DNA of 46,258 nt. Source: Paludibacteraceae bacterium (GTDB lineage: Bacteria; Bacteroidota; Bacteroidia; Bacteroidales; Paludibacteraceae). The first letter of the stretch is position 1, and every line of letters starts with the position of its first letter. The DNA is taken from positions 1 to 46,258 of the forward strand of contig JAFTIM010000011.1 in the NCBI GenBank assembly GCA_017456885.1, in the 5' to 3' direction. Below the pieces are notes generated by a model. The model was not told the origin of the DNA, ran no database searches, and saw nothing but the letters and a program-made list of their open reading frames with translations. The position numbers and the translations under genes were made by a program. Below are positions 17,633 to 28,671 of the stretch, piece by piece.

Positions 17633-18406
17633 ATGAAAACGAAAAAAGAAATTGTGGAAAATTGGCTCACACGTTATACCAAACGTCCGCTGAACGAATT
17701 CGGAAAATACATCTTGTTGACAAATTTTAATCATTATGTAGAACTTTTTGCCGAATGGTTTAACGTCCCTGTTTATGGTAAAGAGGGAAATATGCCCAAT
17801 GCTTCGGCCGACGAGATTACGATTATCAATTTTGGTATCGGAAGCCCTAATGCAGCATTGATAATGGATTTACTCTCGGCTGTTCAGCCAAAAGCGACAT
17901 TGTTTTTGGGAAAATGTGGCGGTTTGAAAGATAAAAATCAGGTTGGAGATTATATTTTACCGAGTGCGGCTATTCGTGGCGAAGGAACGTCGAACGATTA
18001 TTTCCCGATAGAAGTACCTGCCTTGCCAGCTTTCAGTTTGCAACGTTCCGTGTCGTCAAACATACGTGATTTTGGCAAAGATTATTGGACAGGAACAGTT
18101 TATACGACCAACCGTCGGGTTTGGGAACACGATGATGCTTTTAAAAATGTGTTGCGTAAAACAAGGGCAATGGCAGTCGATATGGAAACGGCTACCTTGT
18201 TCAGTGTAGGTTTTTATAACAGCATTCCAACGGGAGCGTTGCTTTTGGTATCGGACATGCCGATGTTTGAAGCAGGCATCAAAACCGAAGAAAGCGATAA
18301 GCGGGTAACCGAAAATTTTGTAAACGAACACCTGAAAATTGGTGTTAAATCGTTGAGTTCGCTTAAAAATAATAGTAGAACAATCAAGCATTTGCGGTTT
18401 GAATAA
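17633..18406 (+). CDS. amn: AMP nucleosidase
   Basis: 257 residues from the ATG at 17633; an upstream in-frame start would cross the divergent promoter. The fold is nucleoside-phosphorylase-like: NFGIGSPNAALIMDLL, LFLGKCGGL near the phosphate/ribose site, MAVDMETATLFSVGF (the Met-Glu that holds ribose) and the catalytic Asp in LLLVSDMPM. It matches the short AMP nucleosidases of Bacteroidota, which split AMP to adenine and ribose 5-phosphate; a purine-nucleoside phosphorylase role cannot be excluded. It lies 8 bases ahead of holA. Confidence 0.85.
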   Translation: MKTKKEIVENWLTRYTKRPLNEFGKYILLTNFNHYVELFAEWFNVPVYGKEGNMPNASADEITIINFGIGSPNAALIMDLLSAVQPKATLFLGKCGGLKDKNQVGDYILPSAAIRGEGTSNDYFPIEVPALPAFSLQRSVSSNIRDFGKDYWTGTVYTTNRRVWEHDDAFKNVLRKTRAMAVDMETATLFSVGFYNSIPTGALLLVSDMPMFEAGIKTEESDKRVTENFVNEHLKIGVKSLSSLKNNSRTIKHLRFE

Positions 18407-18414
18407 AGTGAGTT

Positions 18415-19428
18415 TTGGCTGAAGCGACTGCTACATACGAACAATTATTGTCGTCATTTAAAAAGCGAGAATTTCGCCCTGTGTATTTTTTCATGGGTGA
18501 AGAATCGTACTATATAGACAAACTTGCCGATTATTTGATTGAACATGTCGTGTCGGAGGAAAATAAATCGTTTGATCAGACAGTTGTTTACGGAAAAGAT
18601 GTAGATATTGATTCCGTAATAAATTTGGCCAAACGTTATCCGATGATGTCTGAAAAACAACTTGTGGTTGTAAAAGAAGCACAACATTTAAAATCGTTGG
18701 AACGATTGAACTTTTATTTGCAGCATCCTTTGTCGAGTACGGTTTTGGTATTTTGCTATAAATATGGTAGTTTGGATAAACGGAAATCGGTTTATACGAC
18801 CTTGAACAAGGTGGGTACTGTATTTGAGTCGAAAAAAGTCTATGAAAATCAGGTGGCAGGTAAGGTGGTTGAGATTGCTCGCGAAAAAGGACTCTCGATT
18901 GATATAAAATCGGCAAATGTCATAGCCAATTTTCTGGGTTCCGATTTAAGTAAAATTGCAAATGAAATTGACAAATTAAAGATAGTTTTGCCACAAGGGG
19001 CTGTGGTGATGCCTGCCGATATCGAACGGAATATAGGCATAAGCAAGGATTATAACAATTTTGAACTGATAGATGCATTGGCGGTGAAAGACATCGAAAA
19101 AGCAAATCGAATAGTTGATTATTTTCGGCAAAATAAAAATGCTAACCCTCTGGTAGTTACTTTGTCCGTTGTTTTTAACTTTTTCTTGAATCTGTTGATT
19201 TATTCATCTTTAGAGGATAAATCGAAGATGAATGTAGCTTCGGCGTTAAAAATAAATCCGTTTTTTGTTACACTTTACCAGAAAGCAGCAACTTGTTATA
19301 ACACTTCGAAAATTATTCGCATAATATCGTATATCAGAGAAACAGATGCAGGGAGTAAGGGTGTTGGCGACTTGATAATGAACGAAAATGAGTTACTCAA
19401 GTTGCTTGTGTTTAAAATCCTACATTAG
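18415..19428 (+). CDS. holA: DNA polymerase III delta subunit
   Basis: 337 residues from a TTG start at 18415; GTG at 18409 runs straight into a stop and no ATG is near. The N-terminal AAA+-like domain shows FRPVYFFMGEESYYIDKLADYL and a clear Walker-A-like region as in delta. The C-terminal helical collar domain contains FELIDALAVKD and NPLVVTLSVVFNFFLNLL. Delta opens the beta clamp in the clamp loader. It is in an apparent operon after amn (8-base gap). It ends in TAG, which shows that TAG is an ordinary stop in this genome. Confidence 0.93.
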   Translation: MAEATATYEQLLSSFKKREFRPVYFFMGEESYYIDKLADYLIEHVVSEENKSFDQTVVYGKDVDIDSVINLAKRYPMMSEKQLVVVKEAQHLKSLERLNFYLQHPLSSTVLVFCYKYGSLDKRKSVYTTLNKVGTVFESKKVYENQVAGKVVEIAREKGLSIDIKSANVIANFLGSDLSKIANEIDKLKIVLPQGAVVMPADIERNIGISKDYNNFELIDALAVKDIEKANRIVDYFRQNKNANPLVVTLSVVFNFFLNLLIYSSLEDKSKMNVASALKINPFFVTLYQKAATCYNTSKIIRIISYIRETDAGSKGVGDLIMNENELLKLLVFKILH

Positions 19429-19506
19429 CGATAATATTTTTAAAATTAAATAAATTTTTATTCCTTTGTGTTGAATTTAAATAGTTGAACGATAAATTTA
19501 AATTTG

Positions 19507-19836
19507 ATGGAAGAAGTAACAAAACCTCAACAAGAGAGGGCAGAGCGCGAAATTGTTTTTTCAAAAGCAATAAAAGCGGGTAAACGCATCTACTATTTGG
19601 ATGTTAAGAAAAGTCGTAACGAGGAGATGTTTTTGTCTGTTACCGAAAGTAAAAAAAAGGTCGTTGGCGATGATGCTTCGCAAGTTTTGTTTGAAAAACA
19701 TAAAATTTTCCTTTATAAGGAGGATTTTGAAAAGTTTATGGACGGAATGCGTGAAGTCATTGATTTTATTAAAAGAAATCAAGAGAGTGATAATCATGTA
19801 ACAACCAACGATTTGGATATAAATTTTGATATTTAA
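19507..19836 (+). CDS. PUR-family nucleic-acid-binding protein (DUF3276)
   Basis: 109 residues from the ATG at 19507. The sequence IVFSKAIKAGKRIYYLDVKKSRNEEMFLSVTESKK is the hallmark of the bacterial PUR-alpha-like family (DUF3276, typified by Borrelia BpuR), followed by a second half-repeat FEKHKIFLYKEDFEKF. PUR domains bind single-stranded DNA or RNA, and the Borrelia member is a DNA/RNA-binding regulator; the role in Bacteroidota is not established. The tail after about residue 90 is acidic and probably disordered. fabG starts 2 bases after its stop. Confidence 0.88.
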   Translation: MEEVTKPQQERAEREIVFSKAIKAGKRIYYLDVKKSRNEEMFLSVTESKKKVVGDDASQVLFEKHKIFLYKEDFEKFMDGMREVIDFIKRNQESDNHVTTNDLDINFDI

Positions 19837-19838
19837 TC

Positions 19839-20585
19839 ATGGCATTATTAACGGGTAAAGTTGCAATAGTAACGGGGGCTGCACGAGGGATAGGAAGAGC
19901 CGTTGCTTTGCGTTATGCAGAAGAGGGTGCCGATGTGGCATTTGTTGTGCAAAAAGCAGATGAGCGTGCTGTCGCATTGGAAAATGAAATTAAAGCACTG
20001 GGAGTTCGTACCAAGTCGTATGTAGCTAATGTAGCTGATTTTGAAGCCGTTAAACTGCTGGTGGAACAGGTGAAATCCGATTTTTCTCGTATTGATATTT
20101 TGGTAAATAATGCAGGAATTACAAAAGATGGATTGATGTTGCGAATGACTGAATCGCAATGGGACGATGTGATAAATGTCAATCTTAAATCGGCGTTCAA
20201 TTTTGTTCATGCTGTAGCTCCTATTATGCTTTCGCAACGTGCTGGTAGCATTATCAACATGGCTTCGGTAGTAGGTGTGCATGGCAATGCCGGGCAAGCC
20301 AACTATTCGGCATCGAAGGCAGGCATGATAGCGCTTGCTAAATCGGTAGCACAAGAGTTTGGAGCACGTGGTGTGCGAGCCAATGCCATTGCTCCGGGAT
20401 TTATCGAAACGGATATGACAGCCAAACTGCCTGATGCCGTGCGTGAAGAATGGTGCCGTTCAATTCCACTTCGCCGTGGTGGTACTACTTCCGATGTAGC
20501 TTCGGTAGCTTTGTTTTTGGCTTCAGATATGGCGGCTTACGTTACGGGGCAAGTAATACAGGTAGATGGCGGTATGGCTATGTAA
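19839..20585 (+). CDS. fabG: 3-oxoacyl-[acyl-carrier-protein] reductase
   Basis: 248 residues, the standard FabG length. Cofactor motif TGAARGIG (12-19); NNAG at 90-93; catalytic Ser143, Tyr156 and Lys160 (SVVGVHGNAGQANYSASKAG). The C-terminal APGFIETDMT and VTGQVIQVDGGMAM are typical. It reduces 3-oxoacyl-ACP with NADPH in fatty-acid elongation. The pairing with a PUR protein gene (2-base gap) makes one transcription unit ending at the terminator at 20613. Confidence 0.95.
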   Translation: MALLTGKVAIVTGAARGIGRAVALRYAEEGADVAFVVQKADERAVALENEIKALGVRTKSYVANVADFEAVKLLVEQVKSDFSRIDILVNNAGITKDGLMLRMTESQWDDVINVNLKSAFNFVHAVAPIMLSQRAGSIINMASVVGVHGNAGQANYSASKAGMIALAKSVAQEFGARGVRANAIAPGFIETDMTAKLPDAVREEWCRSIPLRRGGTTSDVASVALFLASDMAAYVTGQVIQVDGGMAM

Positions 20586-20612
20586 TGTTAAATAAACCGA
20601 ATAAATGGATAA

Positions 20613-20643
20613 AAAAGAGGTCATTCGATGAATGACCTCTTTT
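20613..20643. terminator. Bidirectional terminator between fabG and mutB
   Basis: A perfect 13-base-pair stem (20613-20625 with 20631-20643) with a 5-base loop. It is flanked by A-run on the left and T-run on the right, so it can stop transcripts from both convergent genes. Confidence 0.9.
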
Positions 20644-20663
20644 CTATTAAAGTTGGATAAGAA

Positions 20664-22790
20664 TTACTCTTCCAAAAGAATTTCCATTATCGTACGAGCC
20701 GATTTTGCAACAGGAGAGCCGGGACCAAAAATGGCCGCTACGCCTGCTTTGTACAAGAAGTCATAGTCTTGAGCAGGAATTACACCTCCTGCGATGACAA
20801 TAATGTCTTCGCGTCCGAGTTTTTTCAACTCTTCGATAACTTGAGGTACCAACGTTTTGTGTCCTGCTGCAAGAGAAGAAACACCTAATACATGTACGTC
20901 ATTTTCAACAGCTTGTTTGGCAGCTTCGGCCGGTGTTTGGAACAGCGGTCCCATATCCACGTCAAAGCCACAATCTGCATAACCGGTAGCGCACACTTTG
21001 GCTCCACGGTCGTGTCCGTCTTGTCCCATTTTTGCAATCATAATACGAGGTTGACGACCCTCTTTCTTTGCAAATTCTGCTGTCATTTGGCAGGCTTTTT
21101 GGAAGTCTGCATCATTTTTTGTTTCTGCTTTATACACTCCTGAAATAGTTCTAATGGTTGCTTTATAACGTCCTACTACTTTTTCGCAAGCATAGGAAAT
21201 TTCTCCTAACGAAGCACGAACACGTGCCGCTTCAACTGCCAATTCAAGCAAATTGCCTTCGCCTGTTTCCACACATTTAGTCAATGCGTCTAATGCTTTT
21301 TGCACATCGTCGTTGTTGCGGTTGGCACGCAATTGTTTCAAGCGTTCGATTTGTTGTTTGCGAACGGTTGTGTTATCAACTTCAAGAATATCAATTGGAT
21401 CTTCGTGCTCAAGACGATATTCGTTTACGCCGATAATCTTTTGAGCTCCGGAGTCGATGCGAGCTTGCGTGCGGGCAGCAGCTTCTTCGATACGCATTTT
21501 AGGAATGCCTGTTTCGATGGCAGCAGCCATACCTCCGAGTTTTTCAATCTCTTGGATGTGTTCCCAAGCCTTGTGTGCCAAGTCGTTGGTAAGCGATTCT
21601 ACATAGAACGAACCTCCCCATGGGTCAACTTGTTTACAAATGTTGGTTTCTTCTTGGATATAGATTTGTGTATTACGAGCAATACGTGCCGAGAAATCGG
21701 TTGGCAGCGCAATGGCTTCGTCCAAGGCGTTGGTGTGCAACGATTGCGTGTGACCGAGTGCGGCGCCCATGGCTTCGATGCAGGTACGACCAACGTTGTT
21801 GAACGGATCCTGCTCGGTGAGCGACCAACCCGACGTCTGCGAGTGTGTACGCAAAGCCAACGATTTCGGGTTTTTCGGGTTGAATTGTTTTACGATTTTA
21901 GCCCACAACATACGCGCGGCACGCATCTTGGCTATTTCCATGAAATGATTCGTACCGATAGCCCAGAAGAACGACAGACGTGGTGCAAACGCATCGATGT
22001 CCATGCCGGCGTTTATACCGGCACGCAAATATTCAAGTCCGTCGGCCAAGGTGTAGGCCAATTCGATGTCGGCTGTAGCACCGGCTTCCTGCATGTGGTA
22101 ACCCGAAATAGAAATCGAGTTGAATTTCGGCATATTTTTCGAAGTGTATTCGAAAATGTCGGCAATGATTTTCATCGAGAATTTAGGCGGATAGATGTAG
22201 GTGTTGCGCACCATAAATTCTTTCAGAATGTCGTTTTGAATGGTACCTGCCATCTCTTCGAGTTTTGCGCCTTGCTCAAGTCCGGCGTTGATGTAGAATG
22301 CCAAAATGGGTAGCACGGCGCCGTTCATGGTCATCGAAACCGACATTTTATTCAACGGAATGCCGTCGAACAGCACTTTCATGTCCTCGACCGAGCAGAT
22401 AGAAACGCCGGCTTTGCCCACGTCGCCAACGACGCGTTCGTGGTCGGCATCGTAACCGCGGTGTGTGGCCAAGTCAAATGCTACCGATAATCCTTTTTGA
22501 CCGGATGCTAAATTACGACGATAAAAAGCGTTTGACTCTTCTGCTGTAGAGAAGCCTGCGTATTGGCGTATAGTCCAAGGGCGCATAGGATACATTCCAC
22601 TATAAGGACCACGCAAAAATGGTGGAAGTCCTGCAACATATTCAAGGTGTTCCAAGTCTTCCAAGTCTTTTTTTGTATAGATGGTTTTAACCGCTATTTG
22701 TTCGGGAGTATTCCAATTTTCACCAAGTTGAGGTGCCGCTCCAGAAGATTTTATGTTTTTGATATCAATATTTTTAAAATTAGGTTTCAT
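20664..22790 (-). CDS. mutB: Methylmalonyl-CoA mutase, large (catalytic) subunit
   Basis: 708 residues. The TIM-barrel substrate domain includes [21 protein letters not shown] and the segment [24 protein letters not shown]. The C-terminal B12 domain has DGHDRGAKV with His593, the lower axial ligand of cobalt (D-x-H-x-x-G), and [12 protein letters not shown]. It interconverts (R)-methylmalonyl-CoA and succinyl-CoA in propionate and succinate metabolism using adenosylcobalamin. Together with the MutA subunit encoded 3 bases upstream it forms the heterodimer. All key B12-binding residues are present. A convergent terminator follows. Confidence 0.97.
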   Translation of the reverse strand: MKPNFKNIDIKNIKSSGAAPQLGENWNTPEQIAVKTIYTKKDLEDLEHLEYVAGLPPFLRGPYSGMYPMRPWTIRQYAGFSTAEESNAFYRRNLASGQKGLSVAFDLATHRGYDADHERVVGDVGKAGVSICSVEDMKVLFDGIPLNKMSVSMTMNGAVLPILAFYINAGLEQGAKLEEMAGTIQNDILKEFMVRNTYIYPPKFSMKIIADIFEYTSKNMPKFNSISISGYHMQEAGATADIELAYTLADGLEYLRAGINAGMDIDAFAPRLSFFWAIGTNHFMEIAKMRAARMLWAKIVKQFNPKNPKSLALRTHSQTSGWSLTEQDPFNNVGRTCIEAMGAALGHTQSLHTNALDEAIALPTDFSARIARNTQIYIQEETNICKQVDPWGGSFYVESLTNDLAHKAWEHIQEIEKLGGMAAAIETGIPKMRIEEAAARTQARIDSGAQKIIGVNEYRLEHEDPIDILEVDNTTVRKQQIERLKQLRANRNNDDVQKALDALTKCVETGEGNLLELAVEAARVRASLGEISYACEKVVGRYKATIRTISGVYKAETKNDADFQKACQMTAEFAKKEGRQPRIMIAKMGQDGHDRGAKVCATGYADCGFDVDMGPLFQTPAEAAKQAVENDVHVLGVSSLAAGHKTLVPQVIEELKKLGREDIIVIAGGVIPAQDYDFLYKAGVAAIFGPGSPVAKSARTIMEILLEE

Positions 22791-22793
22791 CGC

Positions 22794-24653
22794 TTACTTG
22801 TTGATTAGAAGGTTGTTAAATGCTTTCAATGTTTCCAATACATTAACTCGCACATGAATGAAGTGTTCGATGCCGAGTTTCTGCAGATCTTCCATGCAGG
22901 CAGGTGCGCCGGCTACCACGAAGATTTCTTTTCCGTCGCCGATGGTTTTGTAGGCAGCGGGAGCAAGTTCGGCATATTCGTCGTCGCTCGAGCAGAGCAC
23001 GATGATGTCGGCCCCTGCTTTGCGTGCGGCAGCAACGCCGTCTTCAACGGTTTCAAATCCGAGATTGTCAATCACTTCGTAGCCTGCGCAAGCGAAGAAG
23101 TTGCACGAGAACTGTGCGCGCGCCAACCGCATAGCCAAATTGCCGATGGTCAGCATAAATGCTTTCGGACGGCGACCTGAGCGTTCGGTTTCGAGGCGCA
23201 AGGCTTCGAACTCTTGCGCTGCACGCACATGCGGCAAGGTGTCGAGTCCGGCCTCGGCGGTGCAACCGCATTGGCAGCAGCAAGCCGATTCGACGATTTT
23301 GTCGCCGGCCACTTCGTTAAAGTTCGGGTATTGGTTGGTGCCGAGCAACACTTCGCGGCGTGTCGAAACGGCTTTGAGGCGCGCTTCGGCCGTGGCTTTC
23401 ATGTCGGCTTGCACGCGACCACTCTCGACAGCGGCAAAAAATCCGCCGTTTTCTTCAATGTCGAGCAAATGTTTCCAAGCCAGATCGGCAATGTTGGCCG
23501 TCAGATTTTCGATGTAGTACGAACCGGCTGCGGGGTCGGTTACTTTGTCGAAGTGCGATTCCTCTTTGAGCAACAACTGTTGGTTGCGTGCGATGCGTTC
23601 CGAAAAATCGTCCGAAGGTTTGTACGTTACATCGAACGGGCGCACCGTCAGCGAATCGACACCGGCAATGGCGGCGCTCATGGCTTCGGTTTCGGTACGC
23701 AGCAAGTTGACGTGCGCATCGAACACCGTTTTGTTGAACAGCGATGTTTCGGCGTGAATGTGCATTTTGGCGGCACAATCGCATTTCGGTTCGTATGCTT
23801 TCACCATCATTGCCCACAACATGCGTGCGGCACGGAATTTAGCAATCTCCATAAAATAGTTGCCGCCCACGCCAAAGTTGAATTTGATGGCTTTTGCGGC
23901 TTCGTCAACCGACAGACCCGCATCGGTGAGCATGTCGAGGTATTGTGCGCCCCAAGCCAACGCATAGCCGAGTTCCTGCGAGCAAGAGGCTCCGGCGTTG
24001 TTCAGGCTGACAGCATTGACACACACCACTTTGTAGGCGGGCAGACGTTTGCCGGCTTCTACCATTTGAGCCACTTTGCCGGCAACCTGTTCGGCCGACA
24101 ATTTTTTGCCGCGACGCAACATGGCGTTCATCGGGTCGAGATTGATGCTGCCTCGCAAGGAGTTCAAGTCGTAACCTTTCTCTGCGAAATAGTCGGCCAA
24201 CAATCCGACGAGTTCCACTGCTTTGCCGCCGCACACATCGAAATTCAGTTCGATGCAATCGGCGTGAATGCCGTCGAGCAATGTCGCAATGTAGGCTTTG
24301 TCGAGTTGTTGTTTGTCGATTTTGAATCCCAGCGAATCGACGCCTTTGTTCAAAATGTCGCGTGCTTTGGCGTTAGCCGCCTTGGCATCTTTTGCATCGA
24401 TGTCCTGACGAACCAGCCACACATTGTCAGCCTTGGTGCCGCGCACAAACGGGAATTCATTGGGTAAGGTTTCAACATTGATGCCTTCAAGATTTTCTGA
24501 ACGATACATAGGTTGAACGTTAAACCCTTCTTTGGTTCTCCAAACCAATTTTTTGTCAAAGTCGGCACCTTTCAAGTCGGTAATGACTTTTTCCTTCCAT
24601 TCGCTTGTAGAAACGGGAGGAAAATCAGTGAACAATTTTTCTTTATTTGCCAT
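22794..24653 (-). CDS. mutA: Methylmalonyl-CoA mutase, small (structural) subunit
   Basis: 619 residues with the same two-domain plan as MutB (barrel, then B12-like domain). The cobalamin motif is missing: where MutB has DGHDRGAKV this protein has GNLAMRLARAQFSCNFF, as expected for the non-catalytic subunit of the heterodimer. Residues [24 protein letters not shown] mark the barrel. A CCCQCGC run near residue 460 is unusual for the family and could bind metal or simply be a linker. First gene of the leftward mutA-mutB operon, noticeably G+C-richer than its neighbours. Confidence 0.95.
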   Translation of the reverse strand: MANKEKLFTDFPPVSTSEWKEKVITDLKGADFDKKLVWRTKEGFNVQPMYRSENLEGINVETLPNEFPFVRGTKADNVWLVRQDIDAKDAKAANAKARDILNKGVDSLGFKIDKQQLDKAYIATLLDGIHADCIELNFDVCGGKAVELVGLLADYFAEKGYDLNSLRGSINLDPMNAMLRRGKKLSAEQVAGKVAQMVEAGKRLPAYKVVCVNAVSLNNAGASCSQELGYALAWGAQYLDMLTDAGLSVDEAAKAIKFNFGVGGNYFMEIAKFRAARMLWAMMVKAYEPKCDCAAKMHIHAETSLFNKTVFDAHVNLLRTETEAMSAAIAGVDSLTVRPFDVTYKPSDDFSERIARNQQLLLKEESHFDKVTDPAAGSYYIENLTANIADLAWKHLLDIEENGGFFAAVESGRVQADMKATAEARLKAVSTRREVLLGTNQYPNFNEVAGDKIVESACCCQCGCTAEAGLDTLPHVRAAQEFEALRLETERSGRRPKAFMLTIGNLAMRLARAQFSCNFFACAGYEVIDNLGFETVEDGVAAARKAGADIIVLCSSDDEYAELAPAAYKTIGDGKEIFVVAGAPACMEDLQKLGIEHFIHVRVNVLETLKAFNNLLINK

Positions 24654-24704
24654 ATAAAATTAAATTATAGAAAATTATAATATATTTCGTTTTGGATAAA
24701 CATA

Positions 24705-24736
24705 CAAAAGTAAATCTTTAAAATTGAAATCACAAA
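24705..24736 (-). promoter_or_regulatory. mutAB promoter
   Basis: On the minus strand TTTG (24736-24733), 20 bases, then TACTTTTG (24712-24705): a complete Bacteroidota promoter about 50 bases before the mutA start codon. No cobalamin riboswitch is visible in the short leader. Confidence 0.8.
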
Positions 24737-24821
24737 GAAAAAAACGTGAAAAAAAAGGGTCGTTTTTTTATTTGAGAATCTTATAAAATTTAATTTTGTA
24801 AACGATAAAAAAATAGTTTGT

Positions 24822-26138
24822 ATGATGATAGTGTGGTATATTATTTTGGGTGTTTTATTGGGTGGTATCATTGTTGGGGTGTTGTTTTTTGTACGCTTGC
24901 AAAAGAAGAATATGCAATTGCTGACATTGCAAAAAGAGTTTGACTTACAGCAGGTTAATTTGCAAAAATTGCAAAGTGCGGCTGAAAAGTTACAAAATAT
25001 GGAACTTGAAAATATGCGTTTGCAAACACAACTGAAAGAACAGCAAGAACGCTCTGAAAATGAATTGCGTTTGAAAGAAGAAAGTTTCGATACGATACGA
25101 AAAGAGCAGGAAAAAAATTGGGAAGAGCAGAAAAACGCATTGAAAACGGAGTTCCAGAATATTGCCAATCGCATTTTGGAAGATAAATCCAAATCGTTTG
25201 CCGAACTGAATAAGGAACGATTGAATTCGATATTGACCCCTTTGAATGAGAATTTGAAAATATTTAAGGAACGCATAGAAGTGGTTCATAAAGACAATAC
25301 CGAAGCACGTTCTTCTTTGAATACGGAACTGAAACATCTGAAAGAACTGAACCGACAGATGAGCGAAGATGCTCTCAATTTGACACGAGCATTGAAAGGT
25401 GATTCTAAAACACAAGGGGATTGGGGTGAAATGATTTTGGAAAGAATGCTCGAAAGTGTCGGTCTGAAACGTGATGTGGAGTATTTTGTACAAAAGAACC
25501 TTGTAGGTGATGACAATGCTCGTTTACGCACTGATATTATTGTCCGTTTTCCTGACAAAAGAGATGTGATAATCGACTCGAAAGTATCGCTTACTGCTTA
25601 TTCCAATTACATGACAGAAACAGATGAAACACTCAAGATGAATTATTTGAAAGAGCATCTGAAATCGGTGCGAAAACATATAGACGAGTTAAGTGAAAAA
25701 GACTATTCGAAGCACGACCCGTATTCACTTGATTATGTAATGATGTTTATCCCCAACGAAGCTTCATATATGCTTGCTTTACAGCATGATAGCGATGTTT
25801 GGAACTATGCTTTGTCCAAAAAAGTGTTTTTGACTTCATCAACGAATTTGTTGGGAATGCTTTATATGGTCGGTAACTTATGGCAACGTTTTCGTCAAGA
25901 GCAAAATGCACAACGAATAGTAGAGGCTGGAAATGCGCTTTACGAAAAAATGGTAACGTTTTCGGAAAATTTTATAAAGATAGGGGCGCAACTTCAAACC
26001 GTTCAAAAAACTTATACAGATGCTCAGAAACAATTGAAAGAGGGGAACGGCAATCTTTTAACGCGGTTTGAGAAGATGAAAGAATTGGGGCTTGCTCCCA
26101 AAAAAACATTACCTGAAAATATGCTTTCCGAAGAGTAA
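24822..26138 (+). CDS. rmuC: DNA recombination protein RmuC homologue
   Basis: 438 residues (start at 24822, or the adjacent ATG at 24825). An N-terminal membrane helix (IVWYIILGVLLGGIIVGVLFFV) is followed by a long coiled coil (about 27-200). The RmuC nuclease-like domain follows, with GDWGEMILERMLESVGL, RLRTDIIVRFPDKRDVIIDSKVSL (the D...D-x-K pattern of the PD-(D/E)XK fold) and FIPNEASYMLAL. RmuC limits inversions at short inverted repeats in E. coli. It is convergent with the glycosyltransferase gene, separated by only 7 bases. Confidence 0.93.
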   Translation: MMIVWYIILGVLLGGIIVGVLFFVRLQKKNMQLLTLQKEFDLQQVNLQKLQSAAEKLQNMELENMRLQTQLKEQQERSENELRLKEESFDTIRKEQEKNWEEQKNALKTEFQNIANRILEDKSKSFAELNKERLNSILTPLNENLKIFKERIEVVHKDNTEARSSLNTELKHLKELNRQMSEDALNLTRALKGDSKTQGDWGEMILERMLESVGLKRDVEYFVQKNLVGDDNARLRTDIIVRFPDKRDVIIDSKVSLTAYSNYMTETDETLKMNYLKEHLKSVRKHIDELSEKDYSKHDPYSLDYVMMFIPNEASYMLALQHDSDVWNYALSKKVFLTSSTNLLGMLYMVGNLWQRFRQEQNAQRIVEAGNALYEKMVTFSENFIKIGAQLQTVQKTYTDAQKQLKEGNGNLLTRFEKMKELGLAPKKTLPENMLSEE

Positions 26139-26145
26139 TTCTGTT

Positions 26146-28671
26146 TTATTGCAAGTTGTTGATAAAGAGTTTTGCTTCCATGTTATCTGCATCGGTGGCT
26201 AATGCTTGTTGTGCCATCTGCAATGCCGAATTTGAATCACCCGATTGCATATAATAGATGGCTCTAACAAGGTATAAGTCGGAGTCGGTAGTTAAATTTG
26301 TAAGCATGGAAAGCATATTGTAGGCTTCTTGTAAATCGTTGCGGTTGAGACAAATACGTGCACGTACTTTGTATATTTCATAATAGGTCGGTTGTATGGT
26401 CATTGCTTTTGCCAACCATTGTTCGGCTTCGTCGTAACGCCCTTGATGACAAACGGCGTTGCTTATCATAGTAACAACTTTTACATTATTCGGATGAAAT
26501 TTTAAGGCAGTTAGCCCTGCAAATTCTACTTTATCCCATTCGTTCAGGTTTTCAAGAATGCGCATACCAAGAATAAAAGCCTCAACATTTTTTGGTTTTC
26601 GATTTATCACATAATCCAAGTCTTTCAAAGCATTTTGATATTCTTTTTTTGCCGCTTTTATGTTGGCACGAAGAAATATGGCATCGGGCGATAGTTCGTT
26701 TTCGTTAAGCATTAAAGCTATGTTTTTTTCGGCAACAGAGAATTTCTTTTGTTTGATTTGAGAATAACTTAAGTAGAATAAAACCTCATTATAATTAGGC
26801 ATTAGTTTTAATGCTTTTTGTGCATAAAAATCTACTTTTTCATAGTCGTTAAGTAAATAATAGATTTTTACCAAAGCACAACAAACTTCTTCGTTATTAG
26901 GGTGTTGCTGTAAATAATCTTCAAAAATACGGATGGATTTCTCTTTGTCGGTATTGATACCTTTAAATGCTTCGGCGAGTTTATCTTTATCACTACGTTT
27001 TATCAAACATCCGACAGACTTCCCGTCAACAGTTTCGTTTAGAATCGTATTTTCAGGTGGGAACAAGCCGTTTTTTTGCTGAAATAAACTGATATAAACA
27101 TTTGAAAAGGCAGCATAATCCCATTCTTTGGAATATTTTTCATAATATTTCGAGTAAATGATTTTTACATTTGGATAATTACGAAAATATTGTTGCATTA
27201 TGGAACTATGATTTGTGGCAATTATAACATTTTTGCCCTGCAGTATTTCTTTGTTTTTTTTCAAAAAATCGGCAGATGCTTTTAGAGAATTGAAATAGTA
27301 GTCCGATTCGTAATCGCCATAGGCACCTTTGAAACCTCCGGTAAGTTCATTGAAATAAATATATTCGTAAGGGTGATTTGCTGCATAGTGCCGAATCGGA
27401 AGTGCTAATAATCCTATAAATAGGCATAAAGAGAGTATGTTTAGCCATTTTGTGGAGGTTTGTATCATAGAACTCCAAAAATAACCGGCCATGATTGCCA
27501 TTAAGGGGAATAAAAACAGCAGATGGCGAATGCCGCCATAAAGATTGGAATGTTTATATACGACATAACACAACGGAGCAAACAGACAGAAAAGGATAAA
27601 GAATATATCTAACGAGAATTTCTCACGTTTGATTCCTAAATAAATAAGACTTCCAAACAAGCCTGTCAATATAACAAGGGGTGTCGCTATCAATAAATAT
27701 TTGGGTGCATAGGCTGCCGGAAGCATGTTTGACATCATTTGTTTCCCCTCAAAAATCGTTTTTATAGAAGTTCCAATGTTAGTGAACTCTTTTAACGATT
27801 TCGTCATGGCGTGCAGAGGGTCTTGTAAAGCCCATGGCCAAAGTATAATGGAAATGACGTATCCGCTTAAGAAAATAAGTAGTACGATTAAAAGTATTTT
27901 GCTGAAATCGGCGAAATGTTTTTTTATGCGAAAAGCTTCTTTGATGCCATACAATCGTATATAATAAAGCCCCGCATACATGAATAACATCGGATAGAGC
28001 ATCAGCCCACCAGAACGAGTCCCTAAACATAAAAACAATCCTGCTAATACACCAAACAGATAACCTGCTTTGATTTTTGGATAATGATCAAAAAAGCGAA
28101 TGAAATAGTAATTTGAAACAAGGTAACCTACAGCAAAAGGCAAATCTTTCAAATTGTTCATTGCATGTCCGAAAAATCGAGGTGTAAAAAACAGCAAAAT
28201 CATAGTCAGAAGTCCGCATAGCCCTCCACCGATTCTAAAGCCGAGTAATCCGGCAACGCAAATTCCCCAAACAGCAATCAACGAACAACAGATATGTCGG
28301 AATGCGTAAACATCTTCAATATGGAATAAATCTGATAAATATTTTATCACGATTTGAATTTCGCTACCATACAAATGAAGTTTTGTTTTGGGCTGCTCAA
28401 GAGCCGTTTTGTCGCCTGTTTTGAAATAATTGAGAACATAGGACGATTGGGTATCATCAATTATTTCGTCGCCGGATATGGCAAAGTCGGATGCCGTTAT
28501 CGGAAAGTATATTAGACAGAAAAGTCCGAATAAAAACATACCTAATACGGGTATCCATTGTGCCTTGTTTGAAGTTCCGTAACGAAGTTGTTTGAAAAAA
28601 GATTCTTTTGGAGAGGTATAGTTAGGAGCAATTGGCTCTGTAACATACTTGCTTTTTTTATTTTTGCTCAT
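26146..28671 (-). CDS. GT-C (PMT/ArnT-like) glycosyltransferase with C-terminal TPR repeats
   Basis: 841 residues from the ATG at 28671 (an in-frame ATG at 28680 is also possible). The first 450 residues hold about ten membrane helices. The first extracytoplasmic loop carries [11 protein letters not shown], the place of the catalytic acid in GT-C enzymes, and [13 protein letters not shown] lies in a later loop. Residues about 575-841 are TPR repeats (for example [29 protein letters not shown]). It probably moves a sugar from a polyprenyl-phosphate donor to a periplasmic acceptor. It overlaps the upstream flavoprotein gene by 14 bases, so both likely serve the same glycan pathway. The acceptor is unknown. 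Confidence 0.8.
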   Translation of the reverse strand: MSKNKKSKYVTEPIAPNYTSPKESFFKQLRYGTSNKAQWIPVLGMFLFGLFCLIYFPITASDFAISGDEIIDDTQSSYVLNYFKTGDKTALEQPKTKLHLYGSEIQIVIKYLSDLFHIEDVYAFRHICCSLIAVWGICVAGLLGFRIGGGLCGLLTMILLFFTPRFFGHAMNNLKDLPFAVGYLVSNYYFIRFFDHYPKIKAGYLFGVLAGLFLCLGTRSGGLMLYPMLFMYAGLYYIRLYGIKEAFRIKKHFADFSKILLIVLLIFLSGYVISIILWPWALQDPLHAMTKSLKEFTNIGTSIKTIFEGKQMMSNMLPAAYAPKYLLIATPLVILTGLFGSLIYLGIKREKFSLDIFFILFCLFAPLCYVVYKHSNLYGGIRHLLFLFPLMAIMAGYFWSSMIQTSTKWLNILSLCLFIGLLALPIRHYAANHPYEYIYFNELTGGFKGAYGDYESDYYFNSLKASADFLKKNKEILQGKNVIIATNHSSIMQQYFRNYPNVKIIYSKYYEKYSKEWDYAAFSNVYISLFQQKNGLFPPENTILNETVDGKSVGCLIKRSDKDKLAEAFKGINTDKEKSIRIFEDYLQQHPNNEEVCCALVKIYYLLNDYEKVDFYAQKALKLMPNYNEVLFYLSYSQIKQKKFSVAEKNIALMLNENELSPDAIFLRANIKAAKKEYQNALKDLDYVINRKPKNVEAFILGMRILENLNEWDKVEFAGLTALKFHPNNVKVVTMISNAVCHQGRYDEAEQWLAKAMTIQPTYYEIYKVRARICLNRNDLQEAYNMLSMLTNLTTDSDLYLVRAIYYMQSGDSNSALQMAQQALATDADNMEAKLFINNLQ

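Noticed and set aside
23214-24467. 417-codon + strand frame opposite mutA
   Set aside because: mutA is unmistakable on the other strand, and the frame shows only His/Gly/Phe-rich shadow sequence. A similar 337-codon frame opposite mutB (21300-22313) was rejected for the same reason.
24654-24821. Cobalamin riboswitch ahead of mutA
   Set aside because: The leader between promoter and start codon is about 50 bases, too short, and has no B12-box sequence.
24665-25276. 203-codon minus-strand frame opposite the start of rmuC
   Set aside because: Rich in Phe, Ser and Cys with no domain; it lies opposite the conserved rmuC coiled coil and spans the mutA promoter. It is a shadow of rmuC.
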